Positions 6,774 to 14,345 of a DNA stretch of 58,747 nt are shown one piece after another (positions within the stretch are counted from its first letter, which is position 1; each line of letters begins with the position of its first letter). The notes under the pieces are model-generated. The model searched no databases. It was not told the DNA's origin and worked only from the letters and a program-made list of their open reading frames with translations. The DNA comes from a virus. The stretch spans positions 1 through 58,747 of IMG/VR virus record IMGVR_UViG_3300033148_009015. One strand, written 5' to 3'. The position numbers and the translations under genes are program-made.

Positions 6774-8688
6774 TGCGCACCTCCTGTCTGATGGTTAGTG
6801 TTTTCAGTCCCGCGACTGCGCGCAAGCCTATCACCTGCGAATCGGTGCGCGGCCGCGCAGTCAGGCTCTCGTAGTGGTCGATGAACAGTGGCGCCCGTCG
6901 CCCGTAGTGCGCGGCGAGCGTATTGATGATGTCGATTCCGGCGACAATCTGCTGGCCGTGCGACAGGTCCGGGTACGGCACGCCGTCGAGCATCGCCTCG
7001 CACGTCGGCTCGATGCCGCCGTTGAGCAGGCGGTTGAACAGCCGGAACGTTACGCGGTCGAACTTCGCGTTCACGGCCCGCTCGACGCGCTGCGCCTCGG
7101 CCTGGCGAAGCCGCCCGAGCTCGGCCAGCAGTCCGTCCACTTCGGTCACCTGCCGCGCGAGCTCCCGTTCGCGGGCCTCGAGCTCGCCTATGCGCCGCCG
7201 GTCGCGCTCGGCTCTGTCCCTCTGCGCGAGGGCCCGGTTCAGCTCGTCCAGCTCCGCCCTTGCCCGGCCGAGGCAATCCTCGATTTGCCGCAGCTGCTCG
7301 GTCACGGGCGCGCCGAGCTCCCTCTCGCGCACCTCGATGGCGCGGGTCAAGTCCTGCCAGCTCGCGTCCTTCGACGGGTCCGGCGTCGGCCGGGCGCGGA
7401 TGGCCTGTTCTATCTCGGCCAGCCGGACGGCGGCGGCCTTGCCGAGCACGTCCGCCTCGCGGGCTGCGGCGGCGGCTCGCTCCCGCGCGGTGCGCAAGTC
7501 CTTGTTGCCGGCGTCGACCTCGGCCTGGAGCCGCTCGACCTCGGCGCGGCACCGCTCGGCCTGCTCGACGGCCTGGACCTTCTCGGCCTGGGCCTTCTCG
7601 GTCTGGGCCTTCAGACGGCTGGCCGGCCACTTGCGTCCGCAGGTCGGGCATCTCTCACTGGCCGGCTCGTCCAACTCCTTTACCCGGCACCTGGCGTCGT
7701 CCAGGGCGCGCCGGGCCTCTGCCAGGGCGTATCTGCGTTCGTTGAGCACCGCCTCCATTTCCAGCGCGGCCCTGTCGGCCTCGGCATGCTCGGCCTTCTT
7801 CTGCGCCAGCTGCTCGTGCAGCCGCGCCTGCTCGTCCAGGAGCTCCTGGCAGGCGCCCATGTCGGCGCGCAGCTCGCTCTCGCGCTGCGTCCGCCGTGCC
7901 CGCAGGTCGTTGAGCTCGTCGATTCGTGCCTGCCGCTGCTGCTCCTGTTCAAGGAGCGCCCTCCGGCGCTGCTCAAGCTCGGCCATCGTCTTACGAACGG
8001 CCTCGCGGCCCTTCTCGGCCTGCGGTTCGTCCATGGGCTCGGCAGGCAGGCCGCGCAGCAGCTCGTCGATTCGCGGGTTGATTTCTCTTCGCTCGTCGTC
8101 CAGGCGCTTGCGCTCGGCGCGGAGCATCCTCTCGTAGTCGTCGGCGGACCTGCCAGCCATCTTCACCAGCAGCGCATCGAAGCCGGGCGGCGGCCCGACC
8201 GCCCCGGCCAGCTCCAGCAGCACCTTGCGCCGGTCCGTCCAGTGCAGCGCGCAGAACGCGCGGACATCGCTGAGTAGCCGGAAGGTGTCCCCGCCGAGAA
8301 GCCCGGCGACGAACCGGTCGTATTCGCCCTTTCTGCGCGGCACGTCGTCCACCCAGCAGAGGGTCTCATAGCCGCGCAGCTGGCCCTTGACGGTTCGCTC
8401 GCGCTGCTCCTTGCGGAGCGTCACCGGCGGGCCGTCGTCCGGTTCGATGTTGGCCTCGACGCGCACCACGGCGCCCTTGACCGGCTCGCCGCTTGTGTCC
8501 AACGGCCGGACGTGGAAATCCGCCCGGCCGCCGCTGTTGCGGTCGAACAGCAGCCACAGCCACCCGTCGTAGACGCTGGTCTTGCCGATGCCGTTGGCCG
8601 CCTCGATGACGGCATTGCGCCCATCCAGCTCGAGCGCGAAAGACTTGATGCCCTTGAAGTTCTCCAGGGCGATTCGCTTGATTTTCAT
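6703..8688 (-). CDS. Rad50/SbcC-like AAA ATPase with zinc hook (661 aa)
   Basis: The N-terminal ATPase half has Walker A AANGIGKTS (residues 30-38). Long coiled coil (about 180-530) is interrupted by a CPTC zinc hook at 347-350. The C-terminal half holds the ABC signature SHGQQI (576-581) and Walker B LFIDHYESL (601-609). Rad50/SbcC ATPases organise DNA ends with a nuclease partner. Here the partner is probably the MBL nuclease two genes downstream rather than SbcD, since no SbcD gene is visible. It is shorter than SbcC (about 1050 aa), with a compact coil. ATG 8688 follows GAAAGGAGCCTGCA. The last 23 codons overlap recT. Confidence 0.8.
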   Translation of the reverse strand: MKIKRIALENFKGIKSFALELDGRNAVIEAANGIGKTSVYDGWLWLLFDRNSGGRADFHVRPLDTSGEPVKGAVVRVEANIEPDDGPPVTLRKEQRERTVKGQLRGYETLCWVDDVPRRKGEYDRFVAGLLGGDTFRLLSDVRAFCALHWTDRRKVLLELAGAVGPPPGFDALLVKMAGRSADDYERMLRAERKRLDDERREINPRIDELLRGLPAEPMDEPQAEKGREAVRKTMAELEQRRRALLEQEQQRQARIDELNDLRARRTQRESELRADMGACQELLDEQARLHEQLAQKKAEHAEADRAALEMEAVLNERRYALAEARRALDDARCRVKELDEPASERCPTCGRKWPASRLKAQTEKAQAEKVQAVEQAERCRAEVERLQAEVDAGNKDLRTARERAAAAAREADVLGKAAAVRLAEIEQAIRARPTPDPSKDASWQDLTRAIEVRERELGAPVTEQLRQIEDCLGRARAELDELNRALAQRDRAERDRRRIGELEARERELARQVTEVDGLLAELGRLRQAEAQRVERAVNAKFDRVTFRLFNRLLNGGIEPTCEAMLDGVPYPDLSHGQQIVAGIDIINTLAAHYGRRAPLFIDHYESLTARPRTDSQVIGLRAVAGLKTLTIRQEVRNGEDGIDDNQEGAAERQGGAAVR

Positions 8689-8776
8689 TGCAGGCTCCTT
8701 TCCTGTATTCCGGGCACGCAAGCGGATTGCTCGGCGGCTATTATATCCATCCTGACCGTACCGGCTGCACCGCGGC

Positions 8777-8968
8777 TCAGCGAATCCGGCCGCGGTCCAC
8801 TGCGGCCTTCATCATCGCCCGCACCGCCGTGGCGTAGGTCGGAAGGCTCTCTCTCTCCATTACCCGCCGGAACTCCGCCCAGAGGCTCTTGTGGGCCCGC
8901 ACGGCAATGCTGTGTACTTCCTGGTTCTTATTTGGTTTCTTCGTCGTCATGGACTGTGATGCTACCAT
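8777..8968 (-). CDS. Hypothetical small protein (63 aa)
   Basis: A short protein with a Lys/Asn-rich start and a helical, basic C-terminal half (VRAHKSLWAEFRRVM...AVRAMMKAAVDRG). It could be a ribbon-helix-helix-like DNA binder, but the evidence is weak. ATG 8968 follows GGGAG spaced 8. A second ATG at 8950 is possible. An 88-base gap without a recognisable element separates it from the Rad50-like gene. Confidence 0.45.
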   Translation of the reverse strand: MVASQSMTTKKPNKNQEVHSIAVRAHKSLWAEFRRVMERESLPTYATAVRAMMKAAVDRGRIR

Positions 8969-8997
8969 ATCGCTGGCTCCCAAAGAAAGGAAAAAAT

Positions 8998-9219
8998 CTA
9001 TTTTTTTCGCGTCTTTTTTCGGCGCTCCGCCTCCACGTGGGCGCGGACTGCCATCGCGAAGCACGTCTCGGTCGTCAGGCAGTATTCCTTGCGGCAGCCC
9101 TGCGCCCGCAGGGCGATGACGTTCGGCGGCCGCAGCGTCACGACAATGCGCCGCGCACGGCCGGCCTCGTACACCTCGCCGGCTGATACGCGACTAACCG
9201 GCCTCTTCAACTCAGTCAT
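8998..9219 (-). CDS. Hypothetical small basic protein (73 aa)
   Basis: A strand-rich N-terminal half (GRARRIVVTLRPPNVIALR) with two cysteines and a Lys/Arg-rich tail. No family is recognised. ATG 9219 follows AGAAAGGAGCAGACA, a strong SD with spacing 7, and overlaps the stop of the upstream gene (ATGA). The basic character suggests nucleic-acid binding, but this is inference. Confidence 0.55.
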   Translation of the reverse strand: MTELKRPVSRVSAGEVYEAGRARRIVVTLRPPNVIALRAQGCRKEYCLTTETCFAMAVRAHVEAERRKKTRKK

Positions 9220-9974
9220 TGTCTGCTCCTTTCTGCGACAACCGCTTCTGAGATTGCCCGCCCCAGAGGCCCTTCTTGCCGGCGCCGTGCCAGCGTAGTC
9301 ACTCGGATTCCGTCGCGGCAGCGCGATTCGTGCAACCAGGCATGGGCGGCCTCAGGATCAGCCATCTGCCTGGCGCGCTGGACTTCCGGCAGCGTCTTCC
9401 GGTCGCCGAACAGCCAGGCGGTCAGCTGGCGGTAGTATCTGCCGCAAAGGCGGTAGTTCATCACGGAAATTGAGGGGTCGGCCACAGCCAGCCACAGCCA
9501 CGGGCGCCTACGCCAGTCGATGACGGCGTAGCGAGTGATGAGCTCGGGCGGGATTCGCCCACGAAAGCAGCAGTTGCCCATCGCCTTCAGGCTCGCGGCC
9601 CATAGCGGCCGCCAACGGTCGGGGTCGGCGCTATCGTCCGTGAGTACCTCGCGGATAAAGTCCTCGTCGGGATATAGCCTGGTGCGGTCGAGTTCGCGCG
9701 CATCGATTTCCAGAATGGCGCCGATCGTATCGTCCATATTCTCGCACGCGGCCACGGCGAAGTAGGGCGCGTATGCCGTGCTCAAATAAATCATATCCGG
9801 GTGGCTTGGCAGCTTCGCCCAATTGCCCTGCCCGTGACCGCGCGGCCGGATTCCATCCTGTTCAATTCCTGGGATGTTTATTGCGGCCGTTCCATGATAG
9901 AGATACCGCGGCCTCGTCCGCCGCGCGAGCTCGCCGAGGGCCTTCAGCGTTCTCTCGTCGATGGTCATTTCCAT
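9216..9974 (-). CDS. Predicted ADP-ribosyltransferase-fold protein (252 aa)
   Basis: Residues 24-40 (YLYHGTAAINIPGIEQDG) resemble the first conserved motif of PARP/DarT/KptA-type enzymes, where a His binds NAD. Residues 62-75 (IYLSTAYAPYFAVAA) resemble the second Tyr-containing motif. A third catalytic residue is not certain, so activity is inferred rather than seen. Known phage ARTs (T4 Alt, ModA) modify host proteins, while DarT-type enzymes modify DNA. ATG 9974 follows AAAAGGAGACTG. The in-frame ATG at 9968 has better SD spacing and could be the true start. Confidence 0.55.
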   Translation of the reverse strand: MEMTIDERTLKALGELARRTRPRYLYHGTAAINIPGIEQDGIRPRGHGQGNWAKLPSHPDMIYLSTAYAPYFAVAACENMDDTIGAILEIDARELDRTRLYPDEDFIREVLTDDSADPDRWRPLWAASLKAMGNCCFRGRIPPELITRYAVIDWRRRPWLWLAVADPSISVMNYRLCGRYYRQLTAWLFGDRKTLPEVQRARQMADPEAAHAWLHESRCRDGIRVTTLARRRQEGPLGRAISEAVVAERSRQ

Positions 9975-10053
9975 CAGTCTCCTTTTGCGCCCTTTCTCTG
10001 AAGGGGCCCGGCCGGGCGAAAGGGCAACAAACTCCCGACCAGGCCCACTACGC

Positions 10054-11262
10054 TCAATATCTGATGACCTCGCCGAACGGCGGTGGCCCGGCACACGAGT
10101 CCCTGTTCACGACCCAGAGCACCGGATAGTCCGGGGGCCGCTCAGGGAACCGCCCATGCAGGTCGGTCAGGTATATCAGGCAGGCCGGCTCGAGTCCGTG
10201 CTCATCCACATGGTCGAACACCGGGCGGAAGTCCGTGCCCCCGCCGCCTATCGGCTCGAGCCGCAACGGCAGGTCCGCCCGCGTGAGCTCCTCGACCTTG
10301 CGGACGGCCGTGTCGCAGTGCAGCACGGTGGCCGTCGTATCGAACGAGCCGAGAATGTCACTTATCGCCCCGGCGAACTCCTGCATCTGTCGGTCGCTGA
10401 TGCTGCCGGACGTATCGTTGGCCACGACGACCTGCGGCAGCTCGTCGCTCACCAAACTCGGTAGGACCACGCCGCGACCGAACCACTTGCGGTTCGGCCG
10501 CATCCAGTCATAGTCATTCCGGGCCGTCCGCGTGACGAAGTCCCGCAGCAACGTCTGCCACGGGACCGGCGGGCTCACGAGCTCGTCAACCAGCCGCTTC
10601 AGTCCGCCGGGCAGCGAGCCGCGGCTCATCCGCGCCGCCTGGACGACCGCCGCCTTCCATTCGGCTTCGGCCTGCTCGGCGTCGCCGGTGCAGTCCATCA
10701 CGCCGCCACAGCCGCCGGGGTCCGACGGACTGGGCTTGTCCGCGCCGCCGCCCCCGCCCTTGTCCCCGTCGGTCGGCTGTTCGCCCGAATCGCCCTGGCC
10801 CGCGCCGCCTTCGCCGAGTCCGTCTGCGCCGGACTCATCGCCCTGCTGCCGCAGCACGTCGTAGATTTCCTCGGCGCCGAGGCCCTTGAACCGGTCGTCC
10901 ACCAGGTGGTTCGCCGGCAGCCGGAATCCAGCCTCCAGGAGAATCGGGTTAATCGCGTAGTCCGTCGCGACGTTCCACAGCTCGGGGTCGCGGTCACCGC
11001 GCCGGAACTGGTGGCCGTTCGCCGCGTGCAGCACCTCATGGGCCAGCACGCCGACGCGCTCGTCGTGCGTGAGCCGCTCGACGAACTCCGGGCTGAACAC
11101 GAGCCGCTCGCCGTCGGTGGCCATCGTCTCGATACCGGCGCCTTGGGCCTGCTCCAGCTTGAGCCGTAGCGCCAGGGCGCCCCAGAAGGGCGCCGCGTCC
11201 AGTATGAGCGACCTGCGGGCCCGCACCAACAGGTCGCGTGCGTTCCTCGTAGTGATGCTCAT
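10054..11262 (-). CDS. VWA-domain metallopeptidase-like protein, DUF2201 type (402 aa)
   Basis: Residues 75-79 (HEVLH, followed by AANGH) form a zinc-peptidase HExxH motif. A Gly/Gln/Asp-rich linker (about 155-205) follows, then a VWA-like domain with a MIDAS-type DTSGSIS motif and a TDLHG phrase near the C-terminus. Proteins of this architecture usually sit beside a MoxR-type AAA ATPase, as here (gene at 11277-12263, 14 bases upstream). Such pairs are thought to remodel or mature metal-containing complexes. The target in this phage is unknown. ATG 11262 follows GAAAGGAGCACACG. Confidence 0.75.
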   Translation of the reverse strand: MSITTRNARDLLVRARRSLILDAAPFWGALALRLKLEQAQGAGIETMATDGERLVFSPEFVERLTHDERVGVLAHEVLHAANGHQFRRGDRDPELWNVATDYAINPILLEAGFRLPANHLVDDRFKGLGAEEIYDVLRQQGDESGADGLGEGGAGQGDSGEQPTDGDKGGGGGADKPSPSDPGGCGGVMDCTGDAEQAEAEWKAAVVQAARMSRGSLPGGLKRLVDELVSPPVPWQTLLRDFVTRTARNDYDWMRPNRKWFGRGVVLPSLVSDELPQVVVANDTSGSISDRQMQEFAGAISDILGSFDTTATVLHCDTAVRKVEELTRADLPLRLEPIGGGGTDFRPVFDHVDEHGLEPACLIYLTDLHGRFPERPPDYPVLWVVNRDSCAGPPPFGEVIRY

Positions 11263-11276
11263 CGTGTGCTCCTTTC

Positions 11277-12263
11277 TCAGCCCAGCAGGGCTGTCTTGTG
11301 CTTCGCGGCCCACTCGACGAAGGCCGCGGTCTCGGCCAGCTCCGCCTTGCGCCGCAGCGCGTCCCGCACGAGCAGGATTGCGAAGTCGCCGTCCAGCCGG
11401 TCCGCGTACTGGAGTATCCGGCCGAAGTTCTCGGCATCGGCCCTGTCCACCAGGGCCGAGACGGTCGCCCAGATGGCGCTCGGCTCGGTCGGCACCTTCG
11501 CCTCGGTCGGGTCCATGAGGACCCGCTCGATGTTCGGCAGCTGCCGGTATGTCCGCACGAAACCGGCGAACTTCGCCGCGTAACCCTCGCCCACGCGGCC
11601 GGCGAAGTCCTCAACGTCGTCATTGCCGGCCTCCATCATCGCGCTTACCGCCGCCCAGTTGCGCGGCGACGGCGAATTCACGATGTCCGCCGTGGGCGCC
11701 GGCACGTGCAGGTCGCCCGGCTGGAAGTGGATATAGCCGATGACCTCCGGCCGGATGCCGTGGTCGAACGCCCAGACAATCCACTCGTCCGGGTCCGGCT
11801 CGAGATGATAGATGGTGAACCGGCCCTTGAGCGGCTCCAGTATGCCGCTCACGCCAGCCCGGTCCTCGCGGCGGTTGGTCGCCGCCACAAAGACGACCTC
11901 GTCGCTGAGGACATGCCCGTTTATCCGCCGGCCGAGCACCAGCTGCATGAACGCCGCCTGCACCCCAGCGGGCGCCTGGCCGAGGTCGTCGAGGAACCAG
12001 ACCGTCGGCCCCTTGGCCTCGATTGCCCGGCGCAGGTCGCCGAACGGCAGCCACGCCGCCTGCCCGTCCACGACGGCCGGCATGCCCTTGGCGTCCGTCG
12101 GGTCCGAGACCACCGGATGCGACACTATCGTATCGCATCCGAGCTCCGCCGCCGCCTGGTGGACGACGTCGGTCTTGCCGATGCCCGGAGGCCCCACGAG
12201 GAGCACGGGCATCTTCGCTTTGATGCAGTTGACCAACTTCGCCTTGAGTTTCTTCGCCTTCAT
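11277..12263 (-). CDS. MoxR-type AAA+ ATPase (328 aa)
   Basis: Walker A is GPPGIGKT at residues 24-31, Walker B is VWFLDD about 60 residues later, and sensor-type ATNRRED follows, giving the MoxR/RavA arrangement. It hydrolyses ATP to remodel a protein partner, most likely the VWA/HExxH protein encoded next. Translation starts at ATG 12263 after CGAAAGGGCAATCAG. The same frame is open upstream through the tRNA-like segment, but no start signal is there. MoxR-VWA pairs occur in several phages, with no settled role. Confidence 0.8.
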   Translation of the reverse strand: MKAKKLKAKLVNCIKAKMPVLLVGPPGIGKTDVVHQAAAELGCDTIVSHPVVSDPTDAKGMPAVVDGQAAWLPFGDLRRAIEAKGPTVWFLDDLGQAPAGVQAAFMQLVLGRRINGHVLSDEVVFVAATNRREDRAGVSGILEPLKGRFTIYHLEPDPDEWIVWAFDHGIRPEVIGYIHFQPGDLHVPAPTADIVNSPSPRNWAAVSAMMEAGNDDVEDFAGRVGEGYAAKFAGFVRTYRQLPNIERVLMDPTEAKVPTEPSAIWATVSALVDRADAENFGRILQYADRLDGDFAILLVRDALRRKAELAETAAFVEWAAKHKTALLG

Positions 12264-12315
12264 CTGATTGCCCTTTCGATTTGGCCCGGCCACGCGCCGG
12301 GCGGTTGATATTGAA

Positions 12316-12382
12316 CGGCGAGGGCGGGAGTCGAACCCGCCCACGCGGCCTGTCCGCTCGCCTACAGGGCCTTGTAGCCCTG
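12316..12382 (-). other. tRNA-like 3' half (T-arm plus hairpins), possibly a degenerate tRNA
   Basis: On the minus strand the spacer between the genes ending at 12386 and starting at 12263 contains a near-perfect T-arm: stem GCGGG, loop TTCGACT, stem CCCGC (12324-12340). It is followed by CCTCGCC and a G, like a 3' acceptor strand and discriminator. GGCGAG, able to pair with that acceptor, lies at 12357-12362. A 13-base hairpin (GCGG-ACAGG-CCGC) lies between, and a 6-bp hairpin with loop TACAAG lies at 12365-12382. I cannot fold a canonical tRNA: no D-arm and no full 5' acceptor strand are found. Confidence 0.4.
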
Positions 12383-12385
12383 GAG

Positions 12386-13141
12386 TTAGGTCTCCTTTCT
12401 GAGCTTGGCAGCCAGTGCCCGCGGGTTGCCGCAGACGAGCCGCAACAGCTCCAACATCTCCTCTCTGGTCAGTAGCGCGTCTATCTGATATATCTCGTAC
12501 ATCGGTTCGTCGTAGCCCCAGGCCCGGCGGAACTCCACGCGGTAACGGCCGCCCCCACAGGCCATGTCACCGTACTGCTTGAAGCCCGGGATGCTCCGGA
12601 TGGAGCTGATGACCTCCTGTAGGGCGGTCAGGTCCTCGTGCCTGGCGACGATCAGGGCCTGCGCCCTCTCGCGCTCGGCCTGCTTGCGCTCGAGGTATGC
12701 CCGTGCGGCGGCGACGCCCTGGGCGCACGCCTCGCTGATTAGTTCAACGGCGCGCTCATAGCTGTTCGTCGTGCGGGATTTGCCGCCCTGGGGCGCCGCC
12801 AGGCGAATGGCGAGCCGCCCTGATTGCGGCCGCCACCGGACGGTCACGACGTAGGCCTTCCTGTCGCCGTCCGTATCCGCCGGCCAATATCCGACGATGC
12901 GCATGCTGGTCTGCCCATAGTAGTTGGGCGGGAAAAACCACGCCCACGACTGGCCGTGCATATCGGCCGTCTTCCACGCCGCGTCGAACTGTTTCTTGCC
13001 GATATTGAAGTCGACACGGCAGCCCGCGAACCAGGGCTGAGGTTCGAGCATCCGCAGGAGCCGCACCAGCGGCAGCGACTCCCACTCCCGTATGCGGCAG
13101 GGACTGTCACACTGTAGTTCAGTGTTCTTCGTTCTCTTCAT
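12386..13141 (-). CDS. Hypothetical protein (251 aa)
   Basis: No family is recognised. The N-terminal half is Trp/Phe-rich with predicted strands (WAWFFPPNYYGQTSM, then YVVTVRWRPQSGRLAIRL). The middle (about 135-175) is a charged helix rich in Ala, Glu and Arg. The C-terminal part has a GGGRYRVEFRRAWGYDEP segment. ATG 13141 follows CGAAAGGGCAAGAAA. A 58-base gap precedes it. It sits upstream of the tRNA-like element and the MoxR gene in the leftward operon. Confidence 0.6.
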   Translation of the reverse strand: MKRTKNTELQCDSPCRIREWESLPLVRLLRMLEPQPWFAGCRVDFNIGKKQFDAAWKTADMHGQSWAWFFPPNYYGQTSMRIVGYWPADTDGDRKAYVVTVRWRPQSGRLAIRLAAPQGGKSRTTNSYERAVELISEACAQGVAAARAYLERKQAERERAQALIVARHEDLTALQEVISSIRSIPGFKQYGDMACGGGRYRVEFRRAWGYDEPMYEIYQIDALLTREEMLELLRLVCGNPRALAAKLRKET

Positions 13142-13199
13142 TTTCTTGCCCTTTCTTGGCGGGCCAGTATCATTTCGGCGCGGCCCGCAATGCGCCACA

Positions 13200-13664
13200 T
13201 CACCAGATGCAGCCTGCCGAGCTGAGCTTGAGGCTGCGTGGCACCGTCAGCAGGCGAAAACCAGCGAACCTGAATTCGCTGATTTTCTTGCCCTCTTCCT
13301 CGCGGACGAGCCGTTCCGTGCAGCTCACCACCACGCGGAAGCCGCGCGACAGCAAGCGGCAAGTCAGCGCAAAGCAAAACGACTGCTCGCCCATCAAATG
13401 GACAACCGTCGGCGGCCACGACGGGTCGTTCGTCAACGCCGGCTCGATGGCGTTGACAATCTCGCGGAACAGTGTCTCGGCCATCGCATGGACTTGCGCG
13501 GCCGAGGCACTGGGCGGGATGTTCGGGAAGGGCAAGTTGATGACCTCGCCCTCGGCGACGATCTCATCCTCGCTCGTTCGCGCGGCGGCCAGCTCTTTGG
13601 CCGCCGCGACCTGCTGAGACGTGAGCGTGTGGTTGCTCACGTTGATGAAGATATTCGATCTCAT
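13200..13664 (-). CDS. Csx20-like small CRISPR-associated-type protein (154 aa)
   Basis: The pattern NIFINVSNHTLTSQQ (start), INLPFPNIPP (about 45-55), VVHLMGEQSFCFAL (about 88-101) and CTERLVREEEGKK...FRFAGFR (about 115-138) resembles small proteins annotated as CRISPR-associated (Csx20 and relatives), which have a Rossmann-type, CARF-like core. In a phage, a cyclic-oligonucleotide-binding or -degrading decoy of type III CRISPR immunity is one possible role. It might also be an unrelated Rossmann protein. ATG 13664 follows AAAGGAGATTGAAA, spaced 7. It is the second gene of the leftward operon, where counter-defence genes are often found. Confidence 0.5.
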   Translation of the reverse strand: MRSNIFINVSNHTLTSQQVAAAKELAAARTSEDEIVAEGEVINLPFPNIPPSASAAQVHAMAETLFREIVNAIEPALTNDPSWPPTVVHLMGEQSFCFALTCRLLSRGFRVVVSCTERLVREEEGKKISEFRFAGFRLLTVPRSLKLSSAGCIW

Positions 13665-13676
13665 TTTCAATCTCCT

Positions 13677-13976
13677 TTACTTCTTGTGCTTCCTGATCCG
13701 AATCTGGCCCAGATCGCGGGCCACACATTCCAGGCCCGGCGCGTCGCCCAATTCTTCATAGGCCCGCGCCAAGGCCTGGCGCGCAGCGACAAGACCTTGG
13801 CGCACACGAACCGAGCGCGGCTCAGCCTTGTCGCCGAGCTCCGCCAACCAGTCGCGGAGCCAGCGGCTGTCGTGCGGCATCCGCGCCTGGTATAGGGAGC
13901 CGGGCCGACGGGCTATCAGCCGCCAACACCCGTCAGCCTGCTCCCAATATAATTTTTCGGCATTCGACATTGCCAT
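13677..13976 (-). CDS. Hypothetical protein, first gene of the leftward operon (99 aa)
   Basis: A helical protein rich in Arg, Ala and Trp with a Lys/His tail. No family is recognised. It is the first gene after the leftward promoter (14007-14035). Two starts are possible: ATG 13976 lies too close to the SD (AAAGGAG, 1-2 bases), while ATG 13970 is spaced 8 and is the more likely start, giving 97 residues. First genes of phage early operons often encode host-takeover proteins, but nothing here shows that. Confidence 0.6.
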   Translation of the reverse strand: MAMSNAEKLYWEQADGCWRLIARRPGSLYQARMPHDSRWLRDWLAELGDKAEPRSVRVRQGLVAARQALARAYEELGDAPGLECVARDLGQIRIRKHKK

Positions 13977-14006
13977 TCTCCTTTCTTTCTTGTTTCATCT
14001 ATGTAT

Positions 14007-14035
14007 ATTATCGTCAGTCTGCCGCGAAAAGTCAA
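14007..14035 (-). promoter_or_regulatory. Sigma70-like promoter for the leftward operon
   Basis: On the minus strand, -35 TTGACT (14035-14030) and -10 GATAAT (14012-14007) are separated by exactly 17 bases. Transcription would start near 14000, about 24 bases before the first start codon, leaving room for the SD AAAGGAG. This is the best consensus promoter on the minus strand and sits where the operon should begin. Confidence 0.65.
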
Positions 14036-14191
14036 GCGTTTTTTTAGGATTTTGAGAAAAAAATCGTATCTACTAACATAACCCCCACGGCGGTAAGGAC
14101 TTAGGCGCGATAAAAAATTGGCGAAATGCTACGTTTTTTCGCCCGCCCGGCGCCCCCCGGAAGATTTTCCGGTGATTTTACCGAAACGCGC

Positions 14192-14220
14192 TTGGCGCGA
14201 CCGCGCGAGCGCGCCATAAT
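14192..14220 (+). promoter_or_regulatory. Sigma70-like promoter for the rightward operon
   Basis: The -35 TTGGCG (14192-14197) and -10 CATAAT (14215-14220) have 17-base spacing. A GGCGCG/CGCGCC inverted repeat covers the spacer, a possible operator. Transcription would begin at about 14227, exactly where the interleaved stems of the leader RNA begin. Confidence 0.5.
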
Positions 14221-14226
14221 CCAAGC

Positions 14227-14330
14227 ATGAGTGGACGATGGTTAGTCAAGCAGAATCAAAGAACCGAGCCGGAAGCCCCTCGTCTTCGCAGTCCATGCGA
14301 GTCCACTCATCTTTCGGCTCGGTCTTTTTT
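14227..14330 (+). promoter_or_regulatory. 5' leader with interleaved stems and U-tract (candidate attenuator or antiterminator)
   Basis: ATGAGTGGAC (14227-14236) pairs perfectly with GTCCACTCAT (14301-14310). A 13-base segment at 14263-14275 pairs with 14311-14323 (one G-U), directly followed by CTTTTTT. The order is A-B-A'-B', so both stems together form a pseudoknot; otherwise they compete. The second stem plus U-tract looks like an intrinsic terminator, placed 23 bases before the initiator gene. The first stem starts at the presumed transcript 5' end. A leaderless frame from ATG 14227 exists but shows no coding character. Confidence 0.55.
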
Positions 14331-14345
14331 GCTGGAGGCCATGCA

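Larger units (their letters stand above)
13977..14345. promoter_or_regulatory. Divergent control region between the two gene blocks
   Basis: About 370 bases without an assigned gene separate the leftward and rightward operons. Besides the two promoters described separately, it contains a perfect hairpin CCGGAA-GATT-TTCCGG (14157-14172), a second one just after it (CGGT-GATTTT-ACCG), and a GCGAAA/TTTCGC pairing around 14121-14142. It also has runs of A and T, unlike the flanking coding DNA. The AAGGACTTAG motif at 14095-14104 recurs in two other intergenic regions. No repressor gene is recognised nearby. Confidence 0.6.

Noticed and set aside
6874-8277. Long plus-strand frame opposite the Rad50-like gene
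   Set aside because: Leu/Gly/Arg-rich composition is a shadow of the coiled-coil gene on the other strand.
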